DNA from: Verrucomicrobiia bacterium
Lineage (GTDB): Bacteria; Verrucomicrobiota; Verrucomicrobiia; Opitutales; Opitutaceae
Direction of reading: 5' to 3'
NCBI GenBank assembly: GCA_030424825.1
Contig: JAUHWE010000016.1
Coordinates: forward strand, 1-18,349
DNA length: 18,349 nucleotides
Below the pieces are notes generated by a model, which saw only the letters and a list, made by a program, of their open reading frames with translations, did not search any database and was not told the origin of the DNA. This document shows, piece by piece, positions 1 to 7,521 of the stretch (the first letter of the stretch is position 1; each line of letters begins with the position of its first letter). Position numbers and translations under genes: made by a program.

Positions 1-1087
1 CCTCATAGACATGGCGGTGGGACTCCAGCGTCTGTTTGTACCGTGACCGTGAAGTTGGGGCCATGTCAGCCACCCAAAAATCCTCCAATCCGTCACCATT
101 AACATCGCCAAAATCCGCCCCCATGGCATAGTAAGGGGCTCGAGGAGATGCCCGAGCAATAACATCTTCAAATGCACCATCACCACTATTTCGATACAGT
201 CGGTCATTGCCTGTAAAGTCGTTGGCAACATAGATATCCAATTTTCCGTCGCTGTTGTAATCCCACCATAGCGCAGAATGAGCGTGCCCCACGCCTGATA
301 TTCCAGCCTCTTTTGTCGTCTCCAAAAAGCGATCACCAAGATTGCGAAACAAATGGTCTGCCTTAGGCCCAGGATACTCGTCTCCTTCCTGCAGTAGATT
401 TGTGGCCAAGTATAGGTCCAGCAGCCCATCCGCGTCGTAGTCCGCAAAATAGCCCATCACGCTCGCGGTATCTACGTCAACCCCCCATTGGGCAGCCCTT
501 TCTTCAAAGCGCCCGGTACCATCGTTTATCCAAAGCTGATTCGGGGCTCCGAGGAAGCAAAGATACAAGTCAATATGCCCATCATTGTTAACATCAGCGA
601 AAGCCGCTCCACCTCCCGGTGTTTCATTCTTGTCAATAATACTAGTATCCTCATCATCAATACCCGAATTCTCGGTAACATCCTCAAACTTAAAATCCCC
701 CAAATTGCGATACAAACGGCTACGTTCGTTTTTACTAACCGCAAAAATGTCAGGAAGCCCGTCACCATCCACATCTCCTATGGCGATCCCTGTACCAATG
801 GCTCCGAAAAGGTAAGTTCTCCAGTGTTCACCCCAGATTCTCGGACTTCCATAGTCGTTCGAAAAGTCTGCCATACCCGTGGAATGGGGATCCAGCTCTT
901 CGAACAAAGGTCCGCCAGATACCCGTTCAGACTTCGCTTCCAAGGCCTCCTCAGAAAGCGCTCCATCGGCATCCTGAGCACTCGAAAGACTCAATCCCAT
1001 CGTAAGAAACACAGCCGATCCCATCAAAGCGACGAACTGAAAACGAAAGAACCGGTAGCACCGTAAATAAAAAATCAATACAGTCAT
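1..1087 (-). CDS. Exported CRTAC1-like FG-GAP/VCBS repeat protein (3' end outside window)
   Basis: An open frame of 362 codons runs from ATG at 1087 to the left edge without a stop, so the C-terminus is missing. The first ~38 residues form a basic then hydrophobic leader ending LSLSSA|QD, a plausible signal peptide. Five calcium-binding FG-GAP loops of the DxDxDGxxD type are visible: DVDGDGLPD at ~105, DVNNDGHID ~165, DYDADGLLD ~216, DYNSDGKLD ~276 and DVNGDGLED ~328. These predict an extracytoplasmic beta-propeller of the integrin-alpha/CRTAC1 kind. The start overlaps the stop of the upstream TPR gene (ATGA, 1084-1087), which indicates an operon and translational coupling. The order and spacing of its loops, and a PYYAMGADFGDV segment, closely match the protein at 4548-7292, so the two are probably paralogues. 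If so, the missing part should carry an ASPIC/UnbV domain. Ligand and biochemical role are unknown; family members are usually secreted or surface binding proteins. Confidence 0.87.
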   Translation of the reverse strand, partial: MTVLIFYLRCYRFFRFQFVALMGSAVFLTMGLSLSSAQDADGALSEEALEAKSERVSGGPLFEELDPHSTGMADFSNDYGSPRIWGEHWRTYLFGAIGTGIAIGDVDGDGLPDIFAVSKNERSRLYRNLGDFKFEDVTENSGIDDEDTSIIDKNETPGGGAAFADVNNDGHIDLYLCFLGAPNQLWINDGTGRFEERAAQWGVDVDTASVMGYFADYDADGLLDLYLATNLLQEGDEYPGPKADHLFRNLGDRFLETTKEAGISGVGHAHSALWWDYNSDGKLDIYVANDFTGNDRLYRNSGDGAFEDVIARASPRAPYYAMGADFGDVNGDGLEDFWVADMAPTSRSRYKQTLESHRHVYE

Positions 1088-2262
1088 GGGATTGGCTGGC
1101 TCGCCTTGAAAAGAGCTTCCCTAATGCCATAAAATCTCTCTAAAACCACTTCGTTTCTTGATTTTTCCGCGAGACCGAAGCCCAATTGATATACTTTCCC
1201 TGCCGCCTCAATCTGATCCAATCCCAGTAAGGCATCGGCGACATTCGCATAGAACACCGGATCGGCGGGACTCGACTCCATAAGCGGCAAATAGTATTCC
1301 AGCGCCTCTTGAAAGTTTTTCAATTCCGCATGGGCTAATCCCAACCGATACTTGGACTGCCAGTCATCCGGTACCTGCTGTAAGGCACGCTCCCAAAAAA
1401 GAATGGCCCGACGGTAGTTCTCCCCGTCCTCAGCCTGTATCGCTTGAGCCACATAGTAGTCGCGAAAAGCGCCCTTCACGACTTCGCTCTTCTCATCGAT
1501 CTCGACCGCTTGCTGAAGCTCCACCCGAGCCGCACGAAGATCGCCCTTAGTCATGTATATACGAAAAACCTGGATACTTGCATCAATCTGACTCAACGCC
1601 TCCTCATCCACTAAATGCTGAAACATCGCTTTCGCTTTCTCCGCTTGGCCAGATTTGACGCATGAACTTAAAAGCGCATTGAACAACTCTTTGTCGCCTG
1701 GATTGATTGCCAGTAATTCCTCCCAAATGGGGACCGCTTTGCTGGACTGATCCGTTTTCTCAAACACTTCTGCAAGGAGGCGCTTAACCGATTCGCTTTC
1801 AGGAAAAATAGCGACCGCCAGATCGATCGCCTCTTTCGCTTCGCTGTACTTTTTCAGGTTGAAGAGCGTACGGACAAGACCAAGGTGAATTTCTTCACGC
1901 TCAGGATCTAATGAGATCGCTATTTGAAAGTGCTGAAGGGCGGTATAGTTGCGGTTCAAAAAAAGATTTCCCATCCCAAATAAGTGATGAGCCTCTGCCG
2001 ACTCCCCCTCCCTTTCAAAGTCCTTCTTAGCCGCCTCAAGAGAGCTGACAATTACCGTCCTCGCCTCATCATCCCTGCTGGCCTGTCGCAGTCTTTGGCC
2101 AAGCAATAGCGCAACCCTGAGATTCTCAGGGCCTCTTTCCCACTCCCCCTGCAGCAATTCTAATCGAATCCCGACGTCCTGATCTTGAGCAAGAGTAGGA
2201 AACGAGTATTCGAAAACGCCTAAAGCGAGTGCCAGCAGGATTGTAGTAGCGCGAACTGGCAT
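1084..2262 (-). CDS. Exported tetratricopeptide (TPR) repeat protein
   Basis: The protein has 392 residues when started at ATG 2262. A TTG 57 bases upstream (2319) would add 19 residues, but the ATG gives a cleaner signal peptide (MPVRATTILLALALG... ending TLAQ) with an AAGA-like sequence close upstream. The mature part is almost all alpha-helical repeats of TPR spacing and signature. Examples are a repeat around NRNYTALQHFQIAISLDPE, another around KKYSEAKEAIDLAVAIFPES, and later ones with RRAILFWERALQQVPDD and FQEALEYYLPLMESSPADP. About eight to nine repeats fill the protein and no catalytic domain is visible. TPR proteins are scaffolds, so a periplasmic protein-protein interaction role is likely. 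It is the first gene of an operon with the FG-GAP protein that follows through a 4-base overlap, and the two may act together. It is transcribed divergently from the FG-GAP/ASPIC gene at 2469. The specific partner is not evident. Confidence 0.87.
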   Translation of the reverse strand: MPVRATTILLALALGVFEYSFPTLAQDQDVGIRLELLQGEWERGPENLRVALLLGQRLRQASRDDEARTVIVSSLEAAKKDFEREGESAEAHHLFGMGNLFLNRNYTALQHFQIAISLDPEREEIHLGLVRTLFNLKKYSEAKEAIDLAVAIFPESESVKRLLAEVFEKTDQSSKAVPIWEELLAINPGDKELFNALLSSCVKSGQAEKAKAMFQHLVDEEALSQIDASIQVFRIYMTKGDLRAARVELQQAVEIDEKSEVVKGAFRDYYVAQAIQAEDGENYRRAILFWERALQQVPDDWQSKYRLGLAHAELKNFQEALEYYLPLMESSPADPVFYANVADALLGLDQIEAAGKVYQLGFGLAEKSRNEVVLERFYGIREALFKASQPIP

Positions 2263-2468
2263 GGTTCTTCGTAAAAAATAAAGAGTTCGGAAGCTAGCAC
2301 GCCATTCCTTGAAGGTCAAGCAGGTGAAGCCATTCGAATCAATCTAGGCTCTCCGCTACGAACGCCCTTTTCCTCTGGTTACTGCACAATGATAAGGATG
2401 GACACAATCGCTAGGTGATGAGAGAAAATCAGCTTCATTTACACACCTTTTGATTCCCTTTTCTAACT
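2263..2468. promoter_or_regulatory. Divergent intergenic region with promoters for the TPR operon and the 2469 gene
   Basis: These 206 bases separate two divergent start codons (ATG 2262 minus, ATG 2469 plus), so promoters for both directions should lie here. No convincing -35/-10 pair or operator stands out. The plus-strand gene has no Shine-Dalgarno sequence; a pyrimidine-rich stretch precedes its ATG. The call rests on gene orientation alone. Confidence 0.4.
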
Positions 2469-4535
2469 ATGATCGCCTCACCAATCTCAAATGGATTCGC
2501 GTTCACCTTAATCGCGATGGCACTTCTCCAATCGCCTGGCTTGGCGCAAGTACCCGAGTCCAAAAATGACGGTGAACCCTACGTTTATCCATCCCCTCCC
2601 GACATACTCGAAACCGATTGGCTAGAACGCCGAAAAAGCTCTCAGTTGGCGACTCGCGACCAGTTCAATTCCTTCCTTGATTTCCAATTTAGCGATCGCT
2701 TCGAGAATGCGGGAATCAACTGGTCGAACCGCGTAGTGGATGACGCTGGTTTCTCCTACAAAGCGGTCCACTACGATCACGGGAATGGGTTGGCAGTGGC
2801 AGATGTGGACGGTGATGGTCACTTGGATATCTACTTCGTTAACCAGGTCGGCTCTAACGCCTTGCTCCAAAATAGGGGCGACGGAACTTTTGCTGAGAAA
2901 ACTGATGTTGCCGGTGTTGGACTAGCGGATAGAATTTGCGTATCCGCCTCCTTCGCCGATTTTGACAACGACGCTCGCCCGGACTTATTTGTCACCTCAG
3001 TTAAGTCTGGCAACAAACTCTACAAGAACCTCGGCGACTGGAAATTCCAGGATATTACTGAAAGTAGCTGGCTTAACCATCAGGGCCATTCCTCCGGAGC
3101 TGTATTTTTCGATTTCAATCGAGACGGGTGGCTCGACCTTTTTCTCACCAACGTAGGCGAATACACAAACAATGAATACAGAACCAATCGTCCCGGTCCT
3201 TCCTCGCGGAGCTACCCAGATAAAGAATACCGTTTTTTCAGCGGACATGCTGACGGATTCTATGGCCATTTGAGGCCATGGCGATCAGAACGGAGCATTT
3301 TATACAGAAACAACGGGAATGGCACTTTTACTGACGTATCCGAATCCTTAGGACTCATTGAGACCGGCTGGAATGGCGACGCGCTTCCATTTGATGCCAA
3401 TGGAGACGGGTGGACCGATCTCTACGTTACCGACATGCAGGGACACGATGAGTATTGGGAGAACCAGGATGGGGAGAAATTCGTCAAGAAGACCTTTGCC
3501 GCCTTTGGAAAGACACCATGGGGAGCCATGGGGGTGCACGCTTTTGACTGGAATCAGGATGGGTTACTCGACTTATACGTGACGGACATGCATTCAGACA
3601 TGTCCTATGATGTGCCACCCCTTCCAGAAGAGGAGAAGAAGAAGTCAGACATTCAGTTTCCCGAATCCTATCTACGATCCGGCGGGCGCAGCCTTTACGG
3701 AAATGCCTTCTACCAAAACAAGGGTGATGGCTCCTTTGAAGAGATATCCCAGCAAAACGGAGCAGAAAACTACTGGCCCTGGGGACTAAGCGTTGGCGAC
3801 CTCAATGCCGACGGATTTGAAGATGCGTTTGTCGTTTCGAGCATGAACTACGGTTTCCGCTACCATCCAAACACTCTCCTTATCAACGATGGCGGCGAAT
3901 TGCTTCGTGATGCTGAGTTTATTCTCGGAGCCGAGCCGAGAGCAGGGAACCGGACTGCAATTCCGTGGTTCGACCTCGATGCAGACGGGAGCGACAAAGA
4001 GCACCCTATTTCGCAGGAAGTTCTTAAGGAATATCCGGATACAAAGAAAATCGCAGTCTGGGGAGCTCTTGGCGGTAGATCGTCAGCGATTTTCGATATC
4101 GATAGCGACGGGGATCTCGATATCGTCACCAACGATTTCCACTCGGAGCCAACAATAATGATAAGCAATCTATCGACTCAAAACGCGAATCTGAACTACC
4201 TAAAGGTTGAGCTCGAAGGCACGGCTTCCAATCTAGATGGACTGGGCTCCATAGTCAGAGTTGCAGTCGCAGGAAAAACGTACACTCAACTCTTTAATGG
4301 CAAAAGCGGATACCTATCCCAATCAAACATCCCATTATACTTCGGCCTTGGCAGCGCAGATTCTGTCGAGTCGATAATCGTCGAGTGGCCATCAGGAAAC
4401 ACACAACGCATGGATGGGCCCATTAAATCTAACACGAAGATTCTCATACGAGAGGAACACGATCCTTCCTTAGCCACTACTCGAAACGTCATTCATCTCA
4501 ACCACGGCAGCAAGCCTTCATCTCACGACCACTAG
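2469..4535 (+). CDS. Exported CRTAC1 family protein: FG-GAP/VCBS repeats with C-terminal ASPIC/UnbV domain
   Basis: The 688-residue protein starts with a signal peptide (hydrophobic residues ~9-22, likely cleavage after PGLA). Seven good calcium-loop motifs mark an FG-GAP beta-propeller: DVDGDGHLD ~112, DFDNDARPD ~164, DFNRDGWLD ~215, DANGDGWTD ~309, DWNQDGLLD ~360, DLNADGFED ~444 and DIDSDGDLD ~543. A degenerate eighth (DLDADGSDK) lies at ~502. Residues ~577-660 match the ASPIC/UnbV domain, with the signature FGLGSADSVESIIVEWPSG. FG-GAP plus terminal ASPIC/UnbV is the standard CRTAC1 architecture, known from secreted bacterial proteins and animal cartilage acidic protein 1. The role is presumably calcium-stabilised ligand or partner binding outside the cytoplasm; no enzyme motif is visible. 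It is the only plus-strand gene in the window and faces the related protein at 4548-7292 tail to tail with 12 bases between stops. The last ~25 residues are His/Ser-rich and unassigned. Confidence 0.93.
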   Translation: MIASPISNGFAFTLIAMALLQSPGLAQVPESKNDGEPYVYPSPPDILETDWLERRKSSQLATRDQFNSFLDFQFSDRFENAGINWSNRVVDDAGFSYKAVHYDHGNGLAVADVDGDGHLDIYFVNQVGSNALLQNRGDGTFAEKTDVAGVGLADRICVSASFADFDNDARPDLFVTSVKSGNKLYKNLGDWKFQDITESSWLNHQGHSSGAVFFDFNRDGWLDLFLTNVGEYTNNEYRTNRPGPSSRSYPDKEYRFFSGHADGFYGHLRPWRSERSILYRNNGNGTFTDVSESLGLIETGWNGDALPFDANGDGWTDLYVTDMQGHDEYWENQDGEKFVKKTFAAFGKTPWGAMGVHAFDWNQDGLLDLYVTDMHSDMSYDVPPLPEEEKKKSDIQFPESYLRSGGRSLYGNAFYQNKGDGSFEEISQQNGAENYWPWGLSVGDLNADGFEDAFVVSSMNYGFRYHPNTLLINDGGELLRDAEFILGAEPRAGNRTAIPWFDLDADGSDKEHPISQEVLKEYPDTKKIAVWGALGGRSSAIFDIDSDGDLDIVTNDFHSEPTIMISNLSTQNANLNYLKVELEGTASNLDGLGSIVRVAVAGKTYTQLFNGKSGYLSQSNIPLYFGLGSADSVESIIVEWPSGNTQRMDGPIKSNTKILIREEHDPSLATTRNVIHLNHGSKPSSHDH

Positions 4536-4547
4536 CAAACCTAGCCG

Positions 4548-7292
4548 TCACTTTCTTAGCCGAAAGGTCTCTCGACGCCCTTCCTCAAACAAGATTTCTA
4601 GCTCCTTCGTATCCAATACTTGGCTAATAGAGAGAGAAATCATGCGACCCTGAGGCAATTTGTCCAAAACAGGCCTTCGATCTGCCTCAAATTTTCCATC
4701 ACCCTGTCCCAAAAATATGGATAAAAAACTACGTTCATCTTGAGAAGATCGATAGTGTGGCGACACTTGCCCTAGCAAAAGAACTAGGTCCTGGACATCA
4801 TCACCGTTCAAGTCACTCACCACCGCATCCCACACTCGTCCATACTGAGCTTCGAACGGCAATGGTTCAAATCGGGCCCCTCTATTCTCAGTAAAAATCA
4901 GCAGTCCAGACTGCAATTGGCTAATTTCGTATGCCTGCGATACTTTGAAATCGAATTGCTCTCGAAACGTGTCCGGAGTCAAACCCGCGGTTTCTCGAAA
5001 CGAACCCAAGCGTTTCAGAATTCGTCCATCGATCTCGGAATAGTCACGCAAGCCGTCGTAAAGCCTCAGCTCCTTCCCCCACTCATAGGCATTCAAGTTC
5101 AGTTCGGGACCTTCTGAACTAAAACGACCCAGATAGCGGACAAACCTGCCTTCGCCTTGAGATCGGTACGAAATCTCGTTGTTTATTCCCAATCCTCCAA
5201 GAAGAATATCCTGACGATCATCACCATTGTAGTCGGCTACGAGAGCCATCTCCCAAAGCCCCGAAATCGAGTCAATACCCTCACTCAAGCTAATCTCATT
5301 TCCCGACAGTAAAATCCGCGGTGATTCCCAATCCCTCAATATGAGACTATCGCGCTGTCCATCGCCATCAAAGTCCTCCCGAATCAGTCTCGGTTTCGCG
5401 AGGGTTGGCAAACGCTTGAAAGGATACAGAAACGCGCTTCTCCCCTCCCCCTTGCGAACAAAGGGAAGAGGCGCCTCAACCGCTTCCGAATATTTCCATT
5501 CGAAACGCGCGCTCGGCTCACTTCCTCTAGTTTCATCTTGTGACGCTACGCCCGCCTTTTCGATTGTGTACCGCTTTCCCTTTTCGAGATCGCGAACCAA
5601 CTGAAAGGAACCGTCCGGCCAGAATATTTCAAGTTTCTCAATGATTTCCCCCCGACCCAAACCAAAATGTATTAGCTTCTCATCGCTGCCCAGATAACCC
5701 CTGTTCGAGAGGATTTTGAACGCTTGTTCTCTTCCTCCATAATGAGCGATCGCCATTGCTCCAACTGCCTCTTGATTCGCCTTATCGCCAATAAGTCGGA
5801 TCTGTACTGCGTTTCCTTTACCCAGATCATTTCGCCAAAGGCTCGGAGGCGCATCAAAGTTAGTGTAGACAATATCCAAGTCGCCATCGCGATCATAGTC
5901 AAAAATCGCGGTTCCAAAAGAGACTCCGACATGCTCGTACCCCCAGGGTTCGTTAGCAGACTCAAACCCTCGACCTTCCAAATTACGGAAAACCAAATTT
6001 GCTTCATTCAAAACTGGACTCCTTCGAAATACCCCCGTTTTTGCCAAAGTTGAGGTTTGCCGGTCCTGCTCCATCGCAAGGTCCGCATTGTGAAACTGGC
6101 GGATCATACCGTTTGTGAAAAAAGCGTCCTGCCAGCCATCATTATCCAGGTCGACTAATCGCGGCGCCCAAGTCCAGTCTGTCGCCGCCAGCTTCCAGGC
6201 ATAGGCCGCATCCACGTATTCACCACGGCCTCGATTAATAAGGAGTGCGTTTTTCATGACCTGACGTGGCCACGAATCCGCAGAAAGCTCGCGTGTTTTG
6301 ACGGCACTGGTCAGCATCGACTCCACGTGCTTCAGATACGATGGGGTCGCCATATCCGTTGTTAAGACATCCAGTTTTCCGTTGCCAGTCACGTCTCCTA
6401 GGTCCGAACCCATCGAAGAATAGGGAGCCACTGGAATCGCTTCAGGAGAAAAGCGAAACGTTCCATCACCATTATTCAAATACAAAAAATCCGGGGCCTT
6501 AAAATCGTTGGCAACATAGAGGTCCTCCCAACCATCCTCATTGAAGTCCACCCAAAGAACCGAATGTCCTAGCGTTGCTCCTTTTTCCCCGTGCAGAATA
6601 CCCACTTTATCGGTGATGTTTACAAAACCGCTCAAACCGTCATTTCGAAAGAAATAATCCGAACGAGCGCCCGCAATTCTACCCGACCCGACATTCGTCT
6701 GCAAATAAAGATCCAAATCGCCATCTCTATCATAGTCAGCGAAGAACGACCCACTGCATGCATCTTTCACATCCAAACCCAACTTTGTGGCTGATTCCTC
6801 AAAGACCAAGTCACCACGGTTTAAATACAGACGATTCGGCGAGTCGAAAAAGCACACGTAAATATCAGGTTTCCCGTTGCCATCGACATCCACAACCGTC
6901 ACGCCTGTCGTCCAGTCGAGGCTCTCCAGAATGCCCGCTTCTTCGGTGCGGTCGATAAAGCCCCCTTTCCCACTATTGAGGTACAATCGGTTTTGCCCTT
7001 CCCGCATGGCTACAAAAAGATCCGGAAAGCCATCTCCATCAAAATCGCCCACTCCTATTCCAGTTCCTACCGTCCCAATCGTAGCCGGTTGCAGGCGCTC
7101 ACCCCAAGCCCGAGGATCGCGGTATAAGCTGGAAGCTTCTAGGCCACTCGTTTCGGACGCTATTCGACTGAGCCCCTCGTTTCCACCTTTCGAACCTGCT
7201 TCGAAAGGCATCCACGCGAGAGCTGCGTAGGTAGGCAAAGCCCCCACCAGGGATGATGCCGCCAACGCAAGTACAACCAAAATACGAGTCAT
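4548..7292 (-). CDS. Exported long VCBS protein: FG-GAP propeller, internal ASPIC/UnbV, second FG-GAP region
   Basis: The 914-residue protein has a clear signal peptide (MTRILVVLALAASSLVGALPTYA). Residues ~75-490 carry seven calcium loops (DFDGDGFPD ~83, DVDGNGKPD ~135, DYDRDGDLD ~186, DFNEDGWED ~249, DVTGNGKLD ~300, DLDNDGWQD ~381, DYDRDGDLD ~465), forming one beta-propeller. An ASPIC/UnbV domain follows at ~495-577 (core IHFGLGRGEIIEKLEIFWPDG). Unlike the 688-residue neighbour, the protein continues for ~335 residues. This extension has further, more diverged loops (DFDGDGQRD ~640, DYNGDDRQD ~687, DLNGDDVQD ~827), suggesting a second propeller. From general knowledge, similar FG-GAP/ASPIC/FG-GAP proteins occur beside SusC/SusD transporters in Bacteroidota. 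It lies 229 bases downstream of the CxxCH/FG-GAP gene on the same strand and could share a transcript with it. Ligand unknown; the domain assignment is firm. Confidence 0.92.
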   Translation of the reverse strand: MTRILVVLALAASSLVGALPTYAALAWMPFEAGSKGGNEGLSRIASETSGLEASSLYRDPRAWGERLQPATIGTVGTGIGVGDFDGDGFPDLFVAMREGQNRLYLNSGKGGFIDRTEEAGILESLDWTTGVTVVDVDGNGKPDIYVCFFDSPNRLYLNRGDLVFEESATKLGLDVKDACSGSFFADYDRDGDLDLYLQTNVGSGRIAGARSDYFFRNDGLSGFVNITDKVGILHGEKGATLGHSVLWVDFNEDGWEDLYVANDFKAPDFLYLNNGDGTFRFSPEAIPVAPYSSMGSDLGDVTGNGKLDVLTTDMATPSYLKHVESMLTSAVKTRELSADSWPRQVMKNALLINRGRGEYVDAAYAWKLAATDWTWAPRLVDLDNDGWQDAFFTNGMIRQFHNADLAMEQDRQTSTLAKTGVFRRSPVLNEANLVFRNLEGRGFESANEPWGYEHVGVSFGTAIFDYDRDGDLDIVYTNFDAPPSLWRNDLGKGNAVQIRLIGDKANQEAVGAMAIAHYGGREQAFKILSNRGYLGSDEKLIHFGLGRGEIIEKLEIFWPDGSFQLVRDLEKGKRYTIEKAGVASQDETRGSEPSARFEWKYSEAVEAPLPFVRKGEGRSAFLYPFKRLPTLAKPRLIREDFDGDGQRDSLILRDWESPRILLSGNEISLSEGIDSISGLWEMALVADYNGDDRQDILLGGLGINNEISYRSQGEGRFVRYLGRFSSEGPELNLNAYEWGKELRLYDGLRDYSEIDGRILKRLGSFRETAGLTPDTFREQFDFKVSQAYEISQLQSGLLIFTENRGARFEPLPFEAQYGRVWDAVVSDLNGDDVQDLVLLLGQVSPHYRSSQDERSFLSIFLGQGDGKFEADRRPVLDKLPQGRMISLSISQVLDTKELEILFEEGRRETFRLRK

Positions 7293-7521
7293 GATATAGT
7301 TTCAACCCAATCGACCTTATGATGTCTATCATTGCCGGACCCTTTTTCAACAATCGACGCAAAAACCCACGACTTTCCGAATCAAAGGAAAGCATCCTCA
7401 CTCACACCCTTCCCAATTCTCCCCAAAGAAAGGTTAAGTCGAACGGATCGACGAGGATTCTTAGAGCTTCACTTGGTTAGTCTGAGTAGAATCCATTGCG
7501 AACGAGACCCTACCCCATTTC

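Noticed and set aside
488..1066. 192-codon plus-strand open frame at the left end
   Set aside because: It is antisense to the FG-GAP protein at 1-1087, whose calcium-loop repeats cover the whole stretch; the antisense product is basic and repeat-derived.
2263..2319. TTG start 19 codons upstream in the TPR gene
   Set aside because: The ATG at 2262 gives a cleaner signal peptide; the TTG has no ribosome-binding sequence before it and pushes the hydrophobic core away from the N-terminus.
2740..4168. Near-repeat DNA (GATGGNGA-like) across the FG-GAP genes as a possible nucleotide repeat array
   Set aside because: The similarity comes from repeated coding of DxDGDG loops and is spaced by protein repeat length; it is not a DNA-level repeat.
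7438..7452. GTCGA-N5-TCGAC inverted repeat after the CxxCH/FG-GAP gene as a terminator
   Set aside because: The stem is only 5 bp, it lies about 70 bases from the stop, and the following T-run is interrupted.
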